Assembly: GCA_964589365.1 (NCBI GenBank)
Contig: CAZPTQ010000001.1
Location: 10,925-74,924 of the forward strand
Direction: 5' to 3'
From: M3007 sp964589365
GTDB lineage: Bacteria > Bacteroidota > Bacteroidia > Chitinophagales > Saprospiraceae
Length of the DNA: 64,000 bases
Position numbers and translations under genes: made by a program. Within the stretch, counting starts at the first letter, position 1; each line of letters starts with the position of its first letter. The notes under the pieces are model-generated. The model did no database searches. It worked only from the letters and a program-made list of their open reading frames with translations, and was not told the DNA's origin. This document shows, piece after piece, positions 8,320 to 17,006 of this stretch.

Positions 8320-11115
8320 TCAAGATAAAAATCGTTTCCAAAAACTGAATGCCAGCCCCAATAACATCATAACACTGCCAAGCCAAACTAAATTTATACC
8401 AGGGAATATAATGGCTTCCAGCACAATGTAGTCGGATCGCGCGGCATTTTCAGCAATTTCAATCGGTATGCCGCCTTGGTTTGCGAGGGTCTCGGCCACA
8501 CCAATCGTGAGTACCCCGGCTTTTGGATCAATGTTCTCAAATCTGAAATGCAGACCCATCGAAGGAACCTCATCCTTGAGACTAAATGGCTGGCTGTCGC
8601 GAATGAGATAAACGGGGGCCGCTTCGGCTTTTCGTCCGTCTGGGGCACTTATTTCCAATCCGGCAGCCACTGCAATATCGCCTGGCTCAGGCGCGTAGGA
8701 GGAATGCTTTATGTCTTTGATGACCTTGGCAAAACTGATTTGGTAGCCCTTAAACTCAAACTCGCTACCTTCCTTCACGTCAAAATTGGTGTATTTCAAC
8801 GCATCTTCAGCCTTAAGTATATGCTCCATAGAGGCTTCGTTCATCCGTATCTTCATTTGCAAAGGCCCTATATCCGAATGTAGGGAAAAGCCGCCTCTTG
8901 CAGGGCGGAGGTAAAGCATAGGCGCGGCCGGATAGGGTTTGGGGTCGTCAAGTGCGTAGGCGCGTAGTTTGAGGCCAACTGCAAGGTCTCCTTTTTCGGC
9001 GCGATATTCGGGGTGTTGCGGCGTTTTTGTCACACTTTCTACCACGAGATAGTGTTTTTCTGTAAAAATCGTGTCGCCCACTACTGCTTCGTATGTTTCA
9101 TATTTTAGGCTATCCTCTTGTTGTTTGGCAAATTCCGGGTCCATTTCGGCCTTCGGAAGGGAGGATACAAGCGTGAACACGTCGTAATTCCAATAGTGCT
9201 GGGTAGAGGGGTTGTTTGCCACTACTTTTGAAAACTGACGGTCGTACATCACGTTGGGGAACAGCGTGAAATTTTCCCCTGTTGGATTGCCACTTTCATC
9301 ACGGCGTTCGAAGTGAACGCTGAAGCTGCGCGTTTGACGTTCCAAGGAGTCTGCAAGGTAGGTAGCGTTGAAGCCCCGCATGGGCATGGGGGCTTCTTTC
9401 ATTAAGATGACGCTGCGCCTAAGTGCTTCGTCGTCAGCGCCTTCTATCAGTCCTTCCATCGCAAACGTGTTGACCGAAATCCAATCTTTTCCCAGCCCTG
9501 TGCTCAATATACCCAGAAGCAATATACCAAAACCTGTATGGGAAACCGCTGAACCTGCTAGTTTTAAATTGCCTTTCAAAACCGAAATCAGGTAGTCCAA
9601 ATTAGCGACAACTGTAAACATTCCTGCAAAGAGGAAGGCAAAAAGTTGCCATGCCCGCACTTCGATCCAAAGGGAGTTGAGTGCAGTAAGCGCGGCTGCC
9701 CCCAAGGCTGCAATGCCGATATGCAGGACAAATTTTCGGGCTTGAACTGCCCAGTTTCGTTCGTTGTATCGCATCCATTGCGCCACTCCGGTAAGCATAC
9801 CAATAAAAACAGCGATCCAAAGCTGATAGCGGTTGTGGTGTTCAATGGGGTCTTTCAAAGCCGCTCCTACATAGTCGGGGTTGAAGGTTTGCACTATTTT
9901 GTTCCATACAGGAAGCGAAGTAGCGCCTGTCAACAAAAGGGCCGAAAAGAACAGCACCAATGAGCCGATGAACATCCAGAATTCGCGACTGCTGGTTTTT
10001 TCCTCGCCCACTATTTCTGGCACTTCTCTGTAGCGGATTGCCCAAAGCCAAAAGCCCATCACCGAAAAAACAGCCATAAGAATGATCAATTGCAACCCAA
10101 GCCCCATCTCGGTAAAAGAGTGAACCGAAGTGTCGCCCAAAATTCCACTCCTGGTCAGGTATGTGGAATACAGAATCAGGATGAACGTAATCAGGTAAAA
10201 CCCATAAGTGCTGCGGATAGAGTAGCCTGTATTTCGAGCGATGAGGTTGGTGTGGATACCCGCCAAGAGTGTCAGCCAAGGCACCAAAGAGGTGTTTTCA
10301 ACAGGATCCCAAGCCCAATACCCAGCAAATGAAAGGGCCTCGTAAGCCCATGCGCCGCCCATTAGAATGCCTGTTCCTAAAATCGTTGCCGAAAACAGCG
10401 ACCAATTTAGTGCCGGCTTTAGCCATTCCTTGTGCTCGCGAAGCCAAAGCCCTGAAATAGCAAATGCAAAAGGCACGATCGTGCTGGCAAAACCCAAAAA
10501 CAAGGTGGGCGGGTGGATAGTCATCCAGTAGTTTTGAAGGAGGGGGTTTAACCCGTTCCCCTTTACTTTGGCGAGGTAATCGGCTTGATCGAAAATCGGT
10601 GCGTCCATTACATCCCTTATCAAATCAAACGGACTGGCTCCAAATCGGAACTCATTGAAATACAAGCCTAAAAGCATGGAAGCAAGGAGCATCTCCGCCA
10701 GTGCGATGACCGCCAAAACGGGTGCTTCCCATTTGCCTGCACGAAACATCAGCACAATACCAAGGATAATATGCCAAAAACTCCAAAGCAAGAAACTGCC
10801 CTGCTGCTCTTTCCAAAATGCAGAAAAAACGTACTGCATGGGAAGATCGTCCGACACATTGGCCCAAGCGTACTGATATTCATACATTTTACCGATCAAT
10901 ATCCAGAACAACATCCCTATGATGCCCAAGGTAGCCAGCCCATGCAGGAGGTAGGCAGAGCGACCCAAATTGCGCCAGCCCGTGTACTGTGCGGTTTCCC
11001 TGCGCTGTGTGGCAATGAAAAATGAAACTGCCGCCAGAAACGCTGCCACGAACGACAGCACTGCGCAGAGGTGGCCCAACTGGCCGGGGAGGAGGTGTTC
11101 GCCAATGTATTGCAT
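8320..11115 (-). CDS. ccmF: Cytochrome c assembly protein, CcmF/CcsA type
   Basis: A 931-residue polytopic membrane protein of the heme-handling (HHP) superfamily, expected to deliver or ligate heme to apocytochrome c outside the membrane. The tryptophan-rich heme-binding segment is present as GYWAWDPVENTSLVPWL near residue 270, preceded by WMTIHPPTLFLGFA with a candidate axial His. Further conserved His lie in the helices around it. About 14 helices fill residues 1-560. A large soluble domain spans about 565-890, and a final helix is near 905-925. The open frame has an ATG 19 codons upstream (11172), but a TACTTTTG box at 11139-11146 favours 11115 (MQYIGEHLLPGQLGHL). No other ccm gene is present. 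Confidence 0.88.
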   Translation of the reverse strand: MQYIGEHLLPGQLGHLCAVLSFVAAFLAAVSFFIATQRRETAQYTGWRNLGRSAYLLHGLATLGIIGMLFWILIGKMYEYQYAWANVSDDLPMQYVFSAFWKEQQGSFLLWSFWHIILGIVLMFRAGKWEAPVLAVIALAEMLLASMLLGLYFNEFRFGASPFDLIRDVMDAPIFDQADYLAKVKGNGLNPLLQNYWMTIHPPTLFLGFASTIVPFAFAISGLWLREHKEWLKPALNWSLFSATILGTGILMGGAWAYEALSFAGYWAWDPVENTSLVPWLTLLAGIHTNLIARNTGYSIRSTYGFYLITFILILYSTYLTRSGILGDTSVHSFTEMGLGLQLIILMAVFSVMGFWLWAIRYREVPEIVGEEKTSSREFWMFIGSLVLFFSALLLTGATSLPVWNKIVQTFNPDYVGAALKDPIEHHNRYQLWIAVFIGMLTGVAQWMRYNERNWAVQARKFVLHIGIAALGAAALTALNSLWIEVRAWQLFAFLFAGMFTVVANLDYLISVLKGNLKLAGSAVSHTGFGILLLGILSTGLGKDWISVNTFAMEGLIEGADDEALRRSVILMKEAPMPMRGFNATYLADSLERQTRSFSVHFERRDESGNPTGENFTLFPNVMYDRQFSKVVANNPSTQHYWNYDVFTLVSSLPKAEMDPEFAKQQEDSLKYETYEAVVGDTIFTEKHYLVVESVTKTPQHPEYRAEKGDLAVGLKLRAYALDDPKPYPAAPMLYLRPARGGFSLHSDIGPLQMKIRMNEASMEHILKAEDALKYTNFDVKEGSEFEFKGYQISFAKVIKDIKHSSYAPEPGDIAVAAGLEISAPDGRKAEAAPVYLIRDSQPFSLKDEVPSMGLHFRFENIDPKAGVLTIGVAETLANQGGIPIEIAENAARSDYIVLEAIIFPGINLVWLGSVMMLLGLAFSFWKRFLS

Positions 11116-11138
11116 GGTAGGCGGTAGTTTTTGCGCCG

Positions 11139-11146
11139 CAAAAGTA
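11139..11146 (-). promoter_or_regulatory. -7 promoter box TACTTTTG for ccmF
   Basis: TACTTTTG on the minus strand, about 24 nt upstream of ATG 11115. It sits just inside the intergenic side of the upstream NTF2-like gene's stop (11148-11150), so ccmF can be transcribed independently. Confidence 0.5.
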
Positions 11147-11147
11147 G

Positions 11148-11585
11148 TCAGACTTTGCTCGTGCTTTGCCAATTGATCAAAACCCAGGCACCTTTCTTTT
11201 TTCGGTAAACTGCCAAGTATAGCAAGCGAAGCTCAAAAGCGTTGCCTTTAAGGATACCTCGCACCTTAACGGTGCCGTTCACAAGGGCTGTTTTGCCATA
11301 AATACGTACACTTGCTTCTTCGCGATCCATTTTTTCGTACACTAATTTTTTTGAAGCGATGGCCGCCAAATGTTCCGACTTGTTTTCTTTTAAGGCATTG
11401 GAATGAAGGTACACAAGTTCGTCGGCCAGCATGGGTCGCAATGCGAATGTATCGGCACGCATCATCGCCGCGAAGCGTTGGGCCTCGTTGTCTAATACTT
11501 TTAGCGTGTTTTTTGACTGTGCACTTAATACAGATAGTGCGAATAAAAGCAAGATGCCAAGTGGCAATTTTTTAGAAGTGACCAT
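11148..11585 (-). CDS. Exported NTF2-like protein (DUF4440 type)
   Basis: A 145-residue protein with a signal peptide (LPLGILLLFALSVLSAQ) and one SnoaL/NTF2-like alpha+beta domain of the DUF4440 type. An N-terminal helix precedes ADELVYLHSNALKENKSEHLAAI, followed by the curved sheet ending in WVLINWQSTSKV. The family includes ketosteroid isomerase-like folds and small-ligand binders; no catalytic set is evident. Its stop lies 33 nt before ccmF, with ccmF having its own promoter box. Confidence 0.8.
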   Translation of the reverse strand: MVTSKKLPLGILLLFALSVLSAQSKNTLKVLDNEAQRFAAMMRADTFALRPMLADELVYLHSNALKENKSEHLAAIASKKLVYEKMDREEASVRIYGKTALVNGTVKVRGILKGNAFELRLLYLAVYRKKKGAWVLINWQSTSKV

Positions 11586-11611
11586 ATTGAAAGGGCTGCG
11601 TAAAAGAGCCT

Positions 11612-11619
11612 CAAAAGTA
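11612..11619 (-). promoter_or_regulatory. -7 promoter box TACTTTTG for the NTF2-like gene
   Basis: TACTTTTG on the minus strand, 27 nt upstream of ATG 11585, the expected spacing for a short leader. No clear -33 box. Confidence 0.5.
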
Positions 11620-11849
11620 GGAACACTAAGGCGGTGGATCGCGAGGATCAGGCGCAGATTTTAATAAATCTATATTATTACATCTTATCTGTCCAATCGG
11701 TGTTTCATTTGGCCTCTCATGCGCAATGACAAAAAACCGACACTTCATCAAGTTTTCTGGCTGGATTTTTGATACATGTTTTTCTTTGTGGTATCCTTGA
11801 TTTCTGCAAATCGACGTTTGCACCACTTTAATCACCAAAACTGATTTCT

Positions 11850-12353
11850 ATGAGCCGATTCTTAACGATTCTTTCCCTTTTCTTTCTTCTCAGTTTTTCT
11901 TGTGTAGCGCAGCAATTTGATATTTGCATGGACGTTGTGGCATCCTCTGGCGGCCAAGGCAACCAACTCAATCGGTATATCGCTTGGACTGTTGGCGAGC
12001 CGTTCGTGCAGACGCTTCATGGCGCCGGGTTCGCCTTTACACAGGGTTTTCACCAACCGGACCCTTGCGGGAAAGAATTTGTCGGCACTTCAGATCTTGC
12101 CGACTGGGGCATGAGCCTCTTTCCAAATCCTACTGAGGGTATGATCACCTTACGCTTTTCTCCTGAAAAAAAAGGGCATCTGGTCGGCTCGGTATTTGAC
12201 ATGCTTGGCAGATCTGTGCTTGCAAATCAAATCCTTGCCTTTCCAGAAGGTTCGTTCATTGATGCTTCGGCATGGCCTCCCGGCGTATATTTCCTGCTTT
12301 TGAAAGACCCTGCATCGCAATCTACTGCGACTTTGCGCATCGTGCGTATTTGA
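11850..12353 (+). CDS. Small T9SS-exported protein
   Basis: A 167-residue protein with a signal peptide ending SCVAQQ. A middle section, ASSGGQGNQLNRYIAWTVGEPF then GFAFTQGFHQP, is a pattern I recall from many short Bacteroidota T9SS cargoes. The C-terminal type A sorting domain starts at MSLFPNPTEGMITLRFS (residue ~88) and ends with GVYFLLLKD and TATLRIVRI, as expected for T9SS substrates. It is therefore likely secreted or displayed at the surface. It lies 94 nt upstream of the S74 repeat protein gene in the same direction; the two may be functionally linked. Confidence 0.85.
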   Translation: MSRFLTILSLFFLLSFSCVAQQFDICMDVVASSGGQGNQLNRYIAWTVGEPFVQTLHGAGFAFTQGFHQPDPCGKEFVGTSDLADWGMSLFPNPTEGMITLRFSPEKKGHLVGSVFDMLGRSVLANQILAFPEGSFIDASAWPPGVYFLLLKDPASQSTATLRIVRI

Positions 12354-12447
12354 GTTGCTTGAGGAGCTTGAGACGGAACCTCAACGCACTTAATCCGCTC
12401 AACACCCTTTTCCAACAGCCGTTCATTCCAAACCGATTATATAAATT

Positions 12448-15400
12448 ATGAAACAGCGTTTTCTCCTTTCTCTGTTGTTTTTGCTTGCAATGTCTTATTC
12501 GGTTGCAGCGCAAAATGTGCCACAAGGCATTAACTATCAGTGCATTGTACGCAACGACCAAACGGGCGACCCGGTAACGAACCAAACCGTCACCCTGCTC
12601 TTTTCCATCCGCAACGGCAGCCCCAATGGCCCGGTTGACTATCAGGAAAAGCATGTAGCTTCGACCAACGAGTTTGGTCTGGTCAACCTTGTCATCGGCC
12701 GTGGGCAGCCACAGGTGAACAATTTTACCGGTATTAGCTGGAGCGCAGGCTCCAAGTTTCTTACCGTATTGCTCGAATCTTCCCCCAACGTTTTTGACGA
12801 AATAGGCAATTCTGAACTCCTCAGCGTGCCGTACGCCCTTTATGCCCAAAATGGTGGCGGTGGTGGCTCTGACAATTGGGGGGTTCAAACGGCATTTACC
12901 AACAACGGCATAACGGGCAACGGCTTGGCCAACAACCCAATCGGGCTTGCCCAGCAAGGTGCTCAATCTGGCCAGGTTCTGAAATGGAATGGCACGGCCT
13001 GGACGCCTGCTGCCGACCTCCAAGGCGGCGGTGGCGGCAACAGCGGCACGGTTACTCAGATTAATACAGGCACTGGCTTGCAAGGCGGTCCGATCACGAC
13101 TACAGGAACCGTAAGTTTGAGCAACACTGCGGTTCAAGCTGGCACACACGGCAGTGCAACCGAGATTCCAGTGATAACTGTGGACGCACAAGGCCGTATC
13201 ACTCACATTGAAAAAGTTATCGTGCAACCTGGGGCGGTTGGCTTGAATAGTGGAACAGGCATCAATGTCGTGACGAATGGCTTCAACAACTTCACCATCA
13301 ATAATACGGGGGATACCAACCCTAACGATGACGTGAGCTTCACTACTATGCACGACGGCGATGTAAGCGGCCCTTACAACAACTTACAGATCAAGGCCAA
13401 TGTTGTGACTTCCAATGAATTGAACAATGCTGCGGTTACTGCCCCCAAGCTTGCCAACATGGGTGCGGCAAACGGACAAGTGCTTAAATGGAACGGTACG
13501 GCTTGGGCGCCTGCCGCAGATGATTCAGGCAACGTCGCATTGACAGGCGGCAATGGAATCAGCATCACGGGGAGTTCCCCCAACTTCACCATCACCAATA
13601 CGGGCGATACCAACGCCGCTGATGATATCACAACTACAACGCAAGCCAATGGCGATGTGAGCGGCCCGTTCAGCAATTTGCAAATCAAGGCCAATGTCGT
13701 TACAAGTGTTGAAATTGCTGATGGAGCGGTCATTACAGCCAAACTTGCTAACGATGCCGTCACTTCTGCCAAGATCGCAGATGGTGCTGTGAATACTACA
13801 GACATCGCCAACCAAGCAGTTACAGGTGCGAAAATTGACGACATGGGCGCCGCCAATGGCCAGGTACTCAAATGGAACGGTACTGTCTGGGCGCCTGCTG
13901 CAGACGCTACTGGCAACTTCGCTGTGCTTCCAGGAATTGGGATTGATGTGGTCCAATCAGGCAACACTTTTACTGTTATCAATGACGGTGATATAAATCC
14001 CAATGACGACCTGACAAACACAACCGTTTTTAATGGCGATGTAACTGGCCTCTTCAACAACCTTCAACTCAAGGCTGGTATAGTAGTAAACGCTGACATG
14101 GCTCCCAACTCCATCGGCACGAACAACCTTATCAATGGCGCCGTTACCGCTGCAAAACTCAACAATATGGGTGCGGCCAACGGCCAAATTCTACAATATA
14201 ACGGTGTAACATGGGTGCCTGTTAACCTCCCTAATGCAATGGGTGACAATTGGGGCACTCAGATTGTCCAGACCAATGCCACACTTTCCGGTCAAGGCAC
14301 TGCTGGCAACTTATTGGGTATTGCCCAGCAAGGAGCTACCAATGGACAAGTACTCCGCTGGAATGGGGCAACGTGGGCTCCGGCTACATTGCCACCGCCA
14401 GTAGGCGACAATTGGGGCACACAGGCTGCGGAGGTCGGAAATGCCCTCACTGGGAATGGCACCGTGCTCACTCCACTCAATCTTGCAAAGCAAGGTGCTA
14501 ATACAGGTGAAGTGCTCAAATGGAACGGAGCGCAATGGCAACCTGCCGCCGACATCAGCGGTGGCACGGGTGACAATTACGTCGCTGGTACCGGCATTAG
14601 TGTCACGGGCACTTCGCCCAATTTTGTTATAAACAACATAGGTGATTTAAGCAACACCAACGAATTGCAAAATCTTGCCATCGCTGGCAACGTGCTGAGC
14701 ATTTCCAACGGCAACGCGGTCAATCTCCCTGTTGGCCCAAACTACACAGAAGGCGCTGGCATTGATATTACAGGAACCGTAATCACCAACACCGGAGACT
14801 TGAGCAATACCAATGAAATCCAAAACTTAACCCTCACAGGATCAATCCTAGAGATTTCAAACGGCAATACCGTTGACCTTGACCCCTTGCTTGGCACTGG
14901 TGGTGACGATTGGAAAAACGTGGGTGACGATATTATCAATACCAACATAGGCAATGTTGGTATTGGCGTTCCCGTTCCCGCAGCCCGCCTCCATATTGCC
15001 GGAAATGGTGAGTCGATCCGCATACAAGGAGATACTCCCATTATTACGTTCATCCCTAGTGGCCCAATGATGCCTGGAGTAGGCTTTGTCCGCATGGCCG
15101 CTGGGTTGTTATCATTAGGCACCCAAAACATTACCAATGTTGCGTTGACGCCGAATGGGAAAAATGCATTAATTGCCAACGGGACCAATGGATATGTCGG
15201 TGTCGGAGAACCCAACATTACTGATGCAAGCCTTCGTGTCTTGCAAAAAGAAGGTGGTCTCCTTTTGCATAATGAGAATAACGGAAATTTTTGGGAGTTC
15301 TCTGCCAGTCCCGCAAATGGTAGTCTCCAACTTTTCAACAGCACACTCGGTGGCGGAGTCCCAGCAGGCACTTTTACACCAGCAGGGCTATATGTGCCTT

Positions 15401-15768
15401 CTGATCGTCGCTTAAAAACAGATATTGAGGCTATTTCAACAGGTATATTGTCAAAGATGATGCAACTCAAGCCGGTTAGTTACCGGTACATGGCAGAGGC
15501 GGCCGATGCCAAACATTCGCTCGGGTTTTTGGCACAAGACGTACAATCTGTATTCCCTGAACTTGTTGGCCAAAGCACTGACCGCAACGGCAAAAAAGGC
15601 TATTTGTCCATTAATTACGGTGGATTTGGCGTGTTGGCGGTGAAGGCCATCCAGGAACAACAGGCTGAAATTGAGGGATTAACAAAAGAGAATGCTGAGC
15701 TCCGCAGCAAAACCCAATCTCTGGAAGCGCGATTGTTGCGCTTAGAGAAGCTGGCTGGAGAGAAATAA
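12448..15768 (+). CDS. Repetitive exported protein ending in an S74 intramolecular chaperone domain
   Basis: A 1106-residue protein with a signal peptide (MKQRFLLSLLFLLAMSYSVAAQ). After a ~120-residue N-terminal domain comes a long low-complexity region rich in Gly, Asn and Thr. It has at least six copies of a ~20-residue unit of the form GAANGQVLKWNGTAWAPAAD, around 12967, 13462, 13846, 14170, 14335 and 14494. About 120 C-terminal residues form a peptidase S74/endosialidase chaperone domain: SDRRLKTDI with the Ser985/Lys990 dyad, then SLGFLAQDVQSVFPELV, ending in a coiled coil (EQQAEIEGLTKENAELR). In phage tail spikes this domain trimerises the protein and cleaves itself off. A trimeric surface fibre is inferred here. 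No T9SS domain is visible. Confidence 0.85.
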   Translation: MKQRFLLSLLFLLAMSYSVAAQNVPQGINYQCIVRNDQTGDPVTNQTVTLLFSIRNGSPNGPVDYQEKHVASTNEFGLVNLVIGRGQPQVNNFTGISWSAGSKFLTVLLESSPNVFDEIGNSELLSVPYALYAQNGGGGGSDNWGVQTAFTNNGITGNGLANNPIGLAQQGAQSGQVLKWNGTAWTPAADLQGGGGGNSGTVTQINTGTGLQGGPITTTGTVSLSNTAVQAGTHGSATEIPVITVDAQGRITHIEKVIVQPGAVGLNSGTGINVVTNGFNNFTINNTGDTNPNDDVSFTTMHDGDVSGPYNNLQIKANVVTSNELNNAAVTAPKLANMGAANGQVLKWNGTAWAPAADDSGNVALTGGNGISITGSSPNFTITNTGDTNAADDITTTTQANGDVSGPFSNLQIKANVVTSVEIADGAVITAKLANDAVTSAKIADGAVNTTDIANQAVTGAKIDDMGAANGQVLKWNGTVWAPAADATGNFAVLPGIGIDVVQSGNTFTVINDGDINPNDDLTNTTVFNGDVTGLFNNLQLKAGIVVNADMAPNSIGTNNLINGAVTAAKLNNMGAANGQILQYNGVTWVPVNLPNAMGDNWGTQIVQTNATLSGQGTAGNLLGIAQQGATNGQVLRWNGATWAPATLPPPVGDNWGTQAAEVGNALTGNGTVLTPLNLAKQGANTGEVLKWNGAQWQPAADISGGTGDNYVAGTGISVTGTSPNFVINNIGDLSNTNELQNLAIAGNVLSISNGNAVNLPVGPNYTEGAGIDITGTVITNTGDLSNTNEIQNLTLTGSILEISNGNTVDLDPLLGTGGDDWKNVGDDIINTNIGNVGIGVPVPAARLHIAGNGESIRIQGDTPIITFIPSGPMMPGVGFVRMAAGLLSLGTQNITNVALTPNGKNALIANGTNGYVGVGEPNITDASLRVLQKEGGLLLHNENNGNFWEFSASPANGSLQLFNSTLGGGVPAGTFTPAGLYVPSDRRLKTDIEAISTGILSKMMQLKPVSYRYMAEAADAKHSLGFLAQDVQSVFPELVGQSTDRNGKKGYLSINYGGFGVLAVKAIQEQQAEIEGLTKENAELRSKTQSLEARLLRLEKLAGEK

Positions 15769-15774
15769 CAAAAT

Positions 15775-15903
15775 AAACCGCAAAACAGGAGAACAGGAAA
15801 ATGTAAAACCGTACTTTATGATCCTAAAAAGGGCTAAATCTCCCCTTTTCGAGATCATTCTCTTCGCGGTTTGACATTTTCCTGTTCTCCGGTTTTGCGG
15901 TTT
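15775..15903. repeat. Long intergenic inverted repeat, 30-nt arms
   Basis: Arms 15775-15804 and 15874-15903 match at 29 of 30 positions as reverse complements, with a 69-nt spacer. The element starts 7 nt after the S74 gene stop and ends 18 nt before the convergent lipoprotein gene. It probably works as a bidirectional terminator, though its length exceeds what termination needs. Confidence 0.85.
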
Positions 15904-15921
15904 CTTTTATTTCCATTTTGC

Positions 15922-16965
15922 CTATTCCCCACTCCTCAAATTCACCACAATCCCATTCCCAAACGGGTCTTCAAACATTCTTTTTCGGATGTTTAACGCT
16001 TCTCGCTCGCGCGCGTTCAGGCATTTTGGCGGATCGGTTAAAATCTGCTCCATTTCTGCCAAAATCTTTTCCTGAGATTGCCAGTAGCGCTGTTTTTTTT
16101 CAAAAATATCCTCTAAAATTTGGTCTTTCAAAGCCTCCAATTGGGGTGCAAAAATTTGCCCGGATTCCCGCACTCGATCAATTTGCCGGAGCAGATTAAG
16201 GTGATGCCCCAACCCAAGTTGGCTCGCAGATTCTGAACCAGAAAGTGGAAATTTCCAGACTGGATAGAGCGATTCGATGCTGTCAATTTGGAATGCGGCA
16301 AGGCAAGTTTGGAGAAAAACGTCATCCTGCAAGCCCTTGGTTGTCAATGCTTTTTGATGCCAAACACGAAAATCAGCGACGAGCATTGACCCTTCTTCCG
16401 ATCCGATTTTTTGAAATAAATATCCCGGAAAAACATCGTTCAACCAATTGAATTCTGGCTGAAACCCAGTTTCGGGACGGCGGGAAAGCATGAACAAAAA
16501 CGTATCGCGCAGGGCCACTGTTTCTCGCCACATCTCAGCAAATTGCAGGTCCGTTTCCAGATTTGGAAAATTTTGCGCCACTGAATTGCGACGGGCGGCA
16601 AGTGCTTTCCCAAAGTAGCAAATTAGCCGTTTTTGCAACAACCAGTCTCCAGGGTCACGAGCTGGCCTCAAAGCCCAGGCAAGTACCCAACCAGTGTGAT
16701 GCTCACCCGTTTGCACTTTTATCCACGGCGTTTGAAATACATCACTGCCGACGGCAATTTGAGTTTCTACTGGTCCCAGCTCCCCGAGGTCGGTAAGTAC
16801 CTGGCCTTTTCGCAACGAAAATAATTCGCGGCTTTTTTCACTTGGTTCACTACGCAGGGAGGCTTGTTCAACATGGACAACAAGTTGGTTTTCAGATGCT
16901 TGTTTGTTTTTGCAAGCAGTAAGCAAAAACAGGAGGGGTAAAATTTTCCAATCTAAATGCTGCAT
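15922..16965 (-). CDS. Lipoprotein with bacterial SH3 domain
   Basis: A 347-residue lipoprotein. The lipobox is LLFLLTAC near residue 18. Residues ~28-100 form a bacterial SH3 domain: VVHVEQASLRSEPSEKSRELFSLRKGQ, then WIKVQTGEHHTGWVLAWALR. The remaining ~240 residues are helical and unrecognised. Such SH3 domains often bind cell wall or protein partners. ATG at 16965 is chosen over 16986 because a TAGTTTTG -7 box at 16984-16991 covers the earlier codon. The start is 41 nt from the divergent lamin-tail gene. Confidence 0.75.
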   Translation of the reverse strand: MQHLDWKILPLLFLLTACKNKQASENQLVVHVEQASLRSEPSEKSRELFSLRKGQVLTDLGELGPVETQIAVGSDVFQTPWIKVQTGEHHTGWVLAWALRPARDPGDWLLQKRLICYFGKALAARRNSVAQNFPNLETDLQFAEMWRETVALRDTFLFMLSRRPETGFQPEFNWLNDVFPGYLFQKIGSEEGSMLVADFRVWHQKALTTKGLQDDVFLQTCLAAFQIDSIESLYPVWKFPLSGSESASQLGLGHHLNLLRQIDRVRESGQIFAPQLEALKDQILEDIFEKKQRYWQSQEKILAEMEQILTDPPKCLNAREREALNIRKRMFEDPFGNGIVVNLRSGE

Positions 16966-16983
16966 ACGAAGTAAGTTTACGCA

Positions 16984-16991
16984 CAAAACTA
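16984..16991 (-). promoter_or_regulatory. -7 promoter box TAGTTTTG for the SH3 lipoprotein
   Basis: Minus-strand TAGTTTTG matches TAnnTTTG and lies 18 nt from ATG 16965, inside the 41-nt divergent intergenic region. Confidence 0.45.
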
Positions 16992-17006
16992 CGGTAGCCT
17001 TCTTGC

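Noticed and set aside
12322..14700. Long open frames antisense to the S74 repeat protein
   Set aside because: They are by-products of repeated Gly/Asn/Thr codons; no export signal, no family similarity, and they cross the real gene's repeats.
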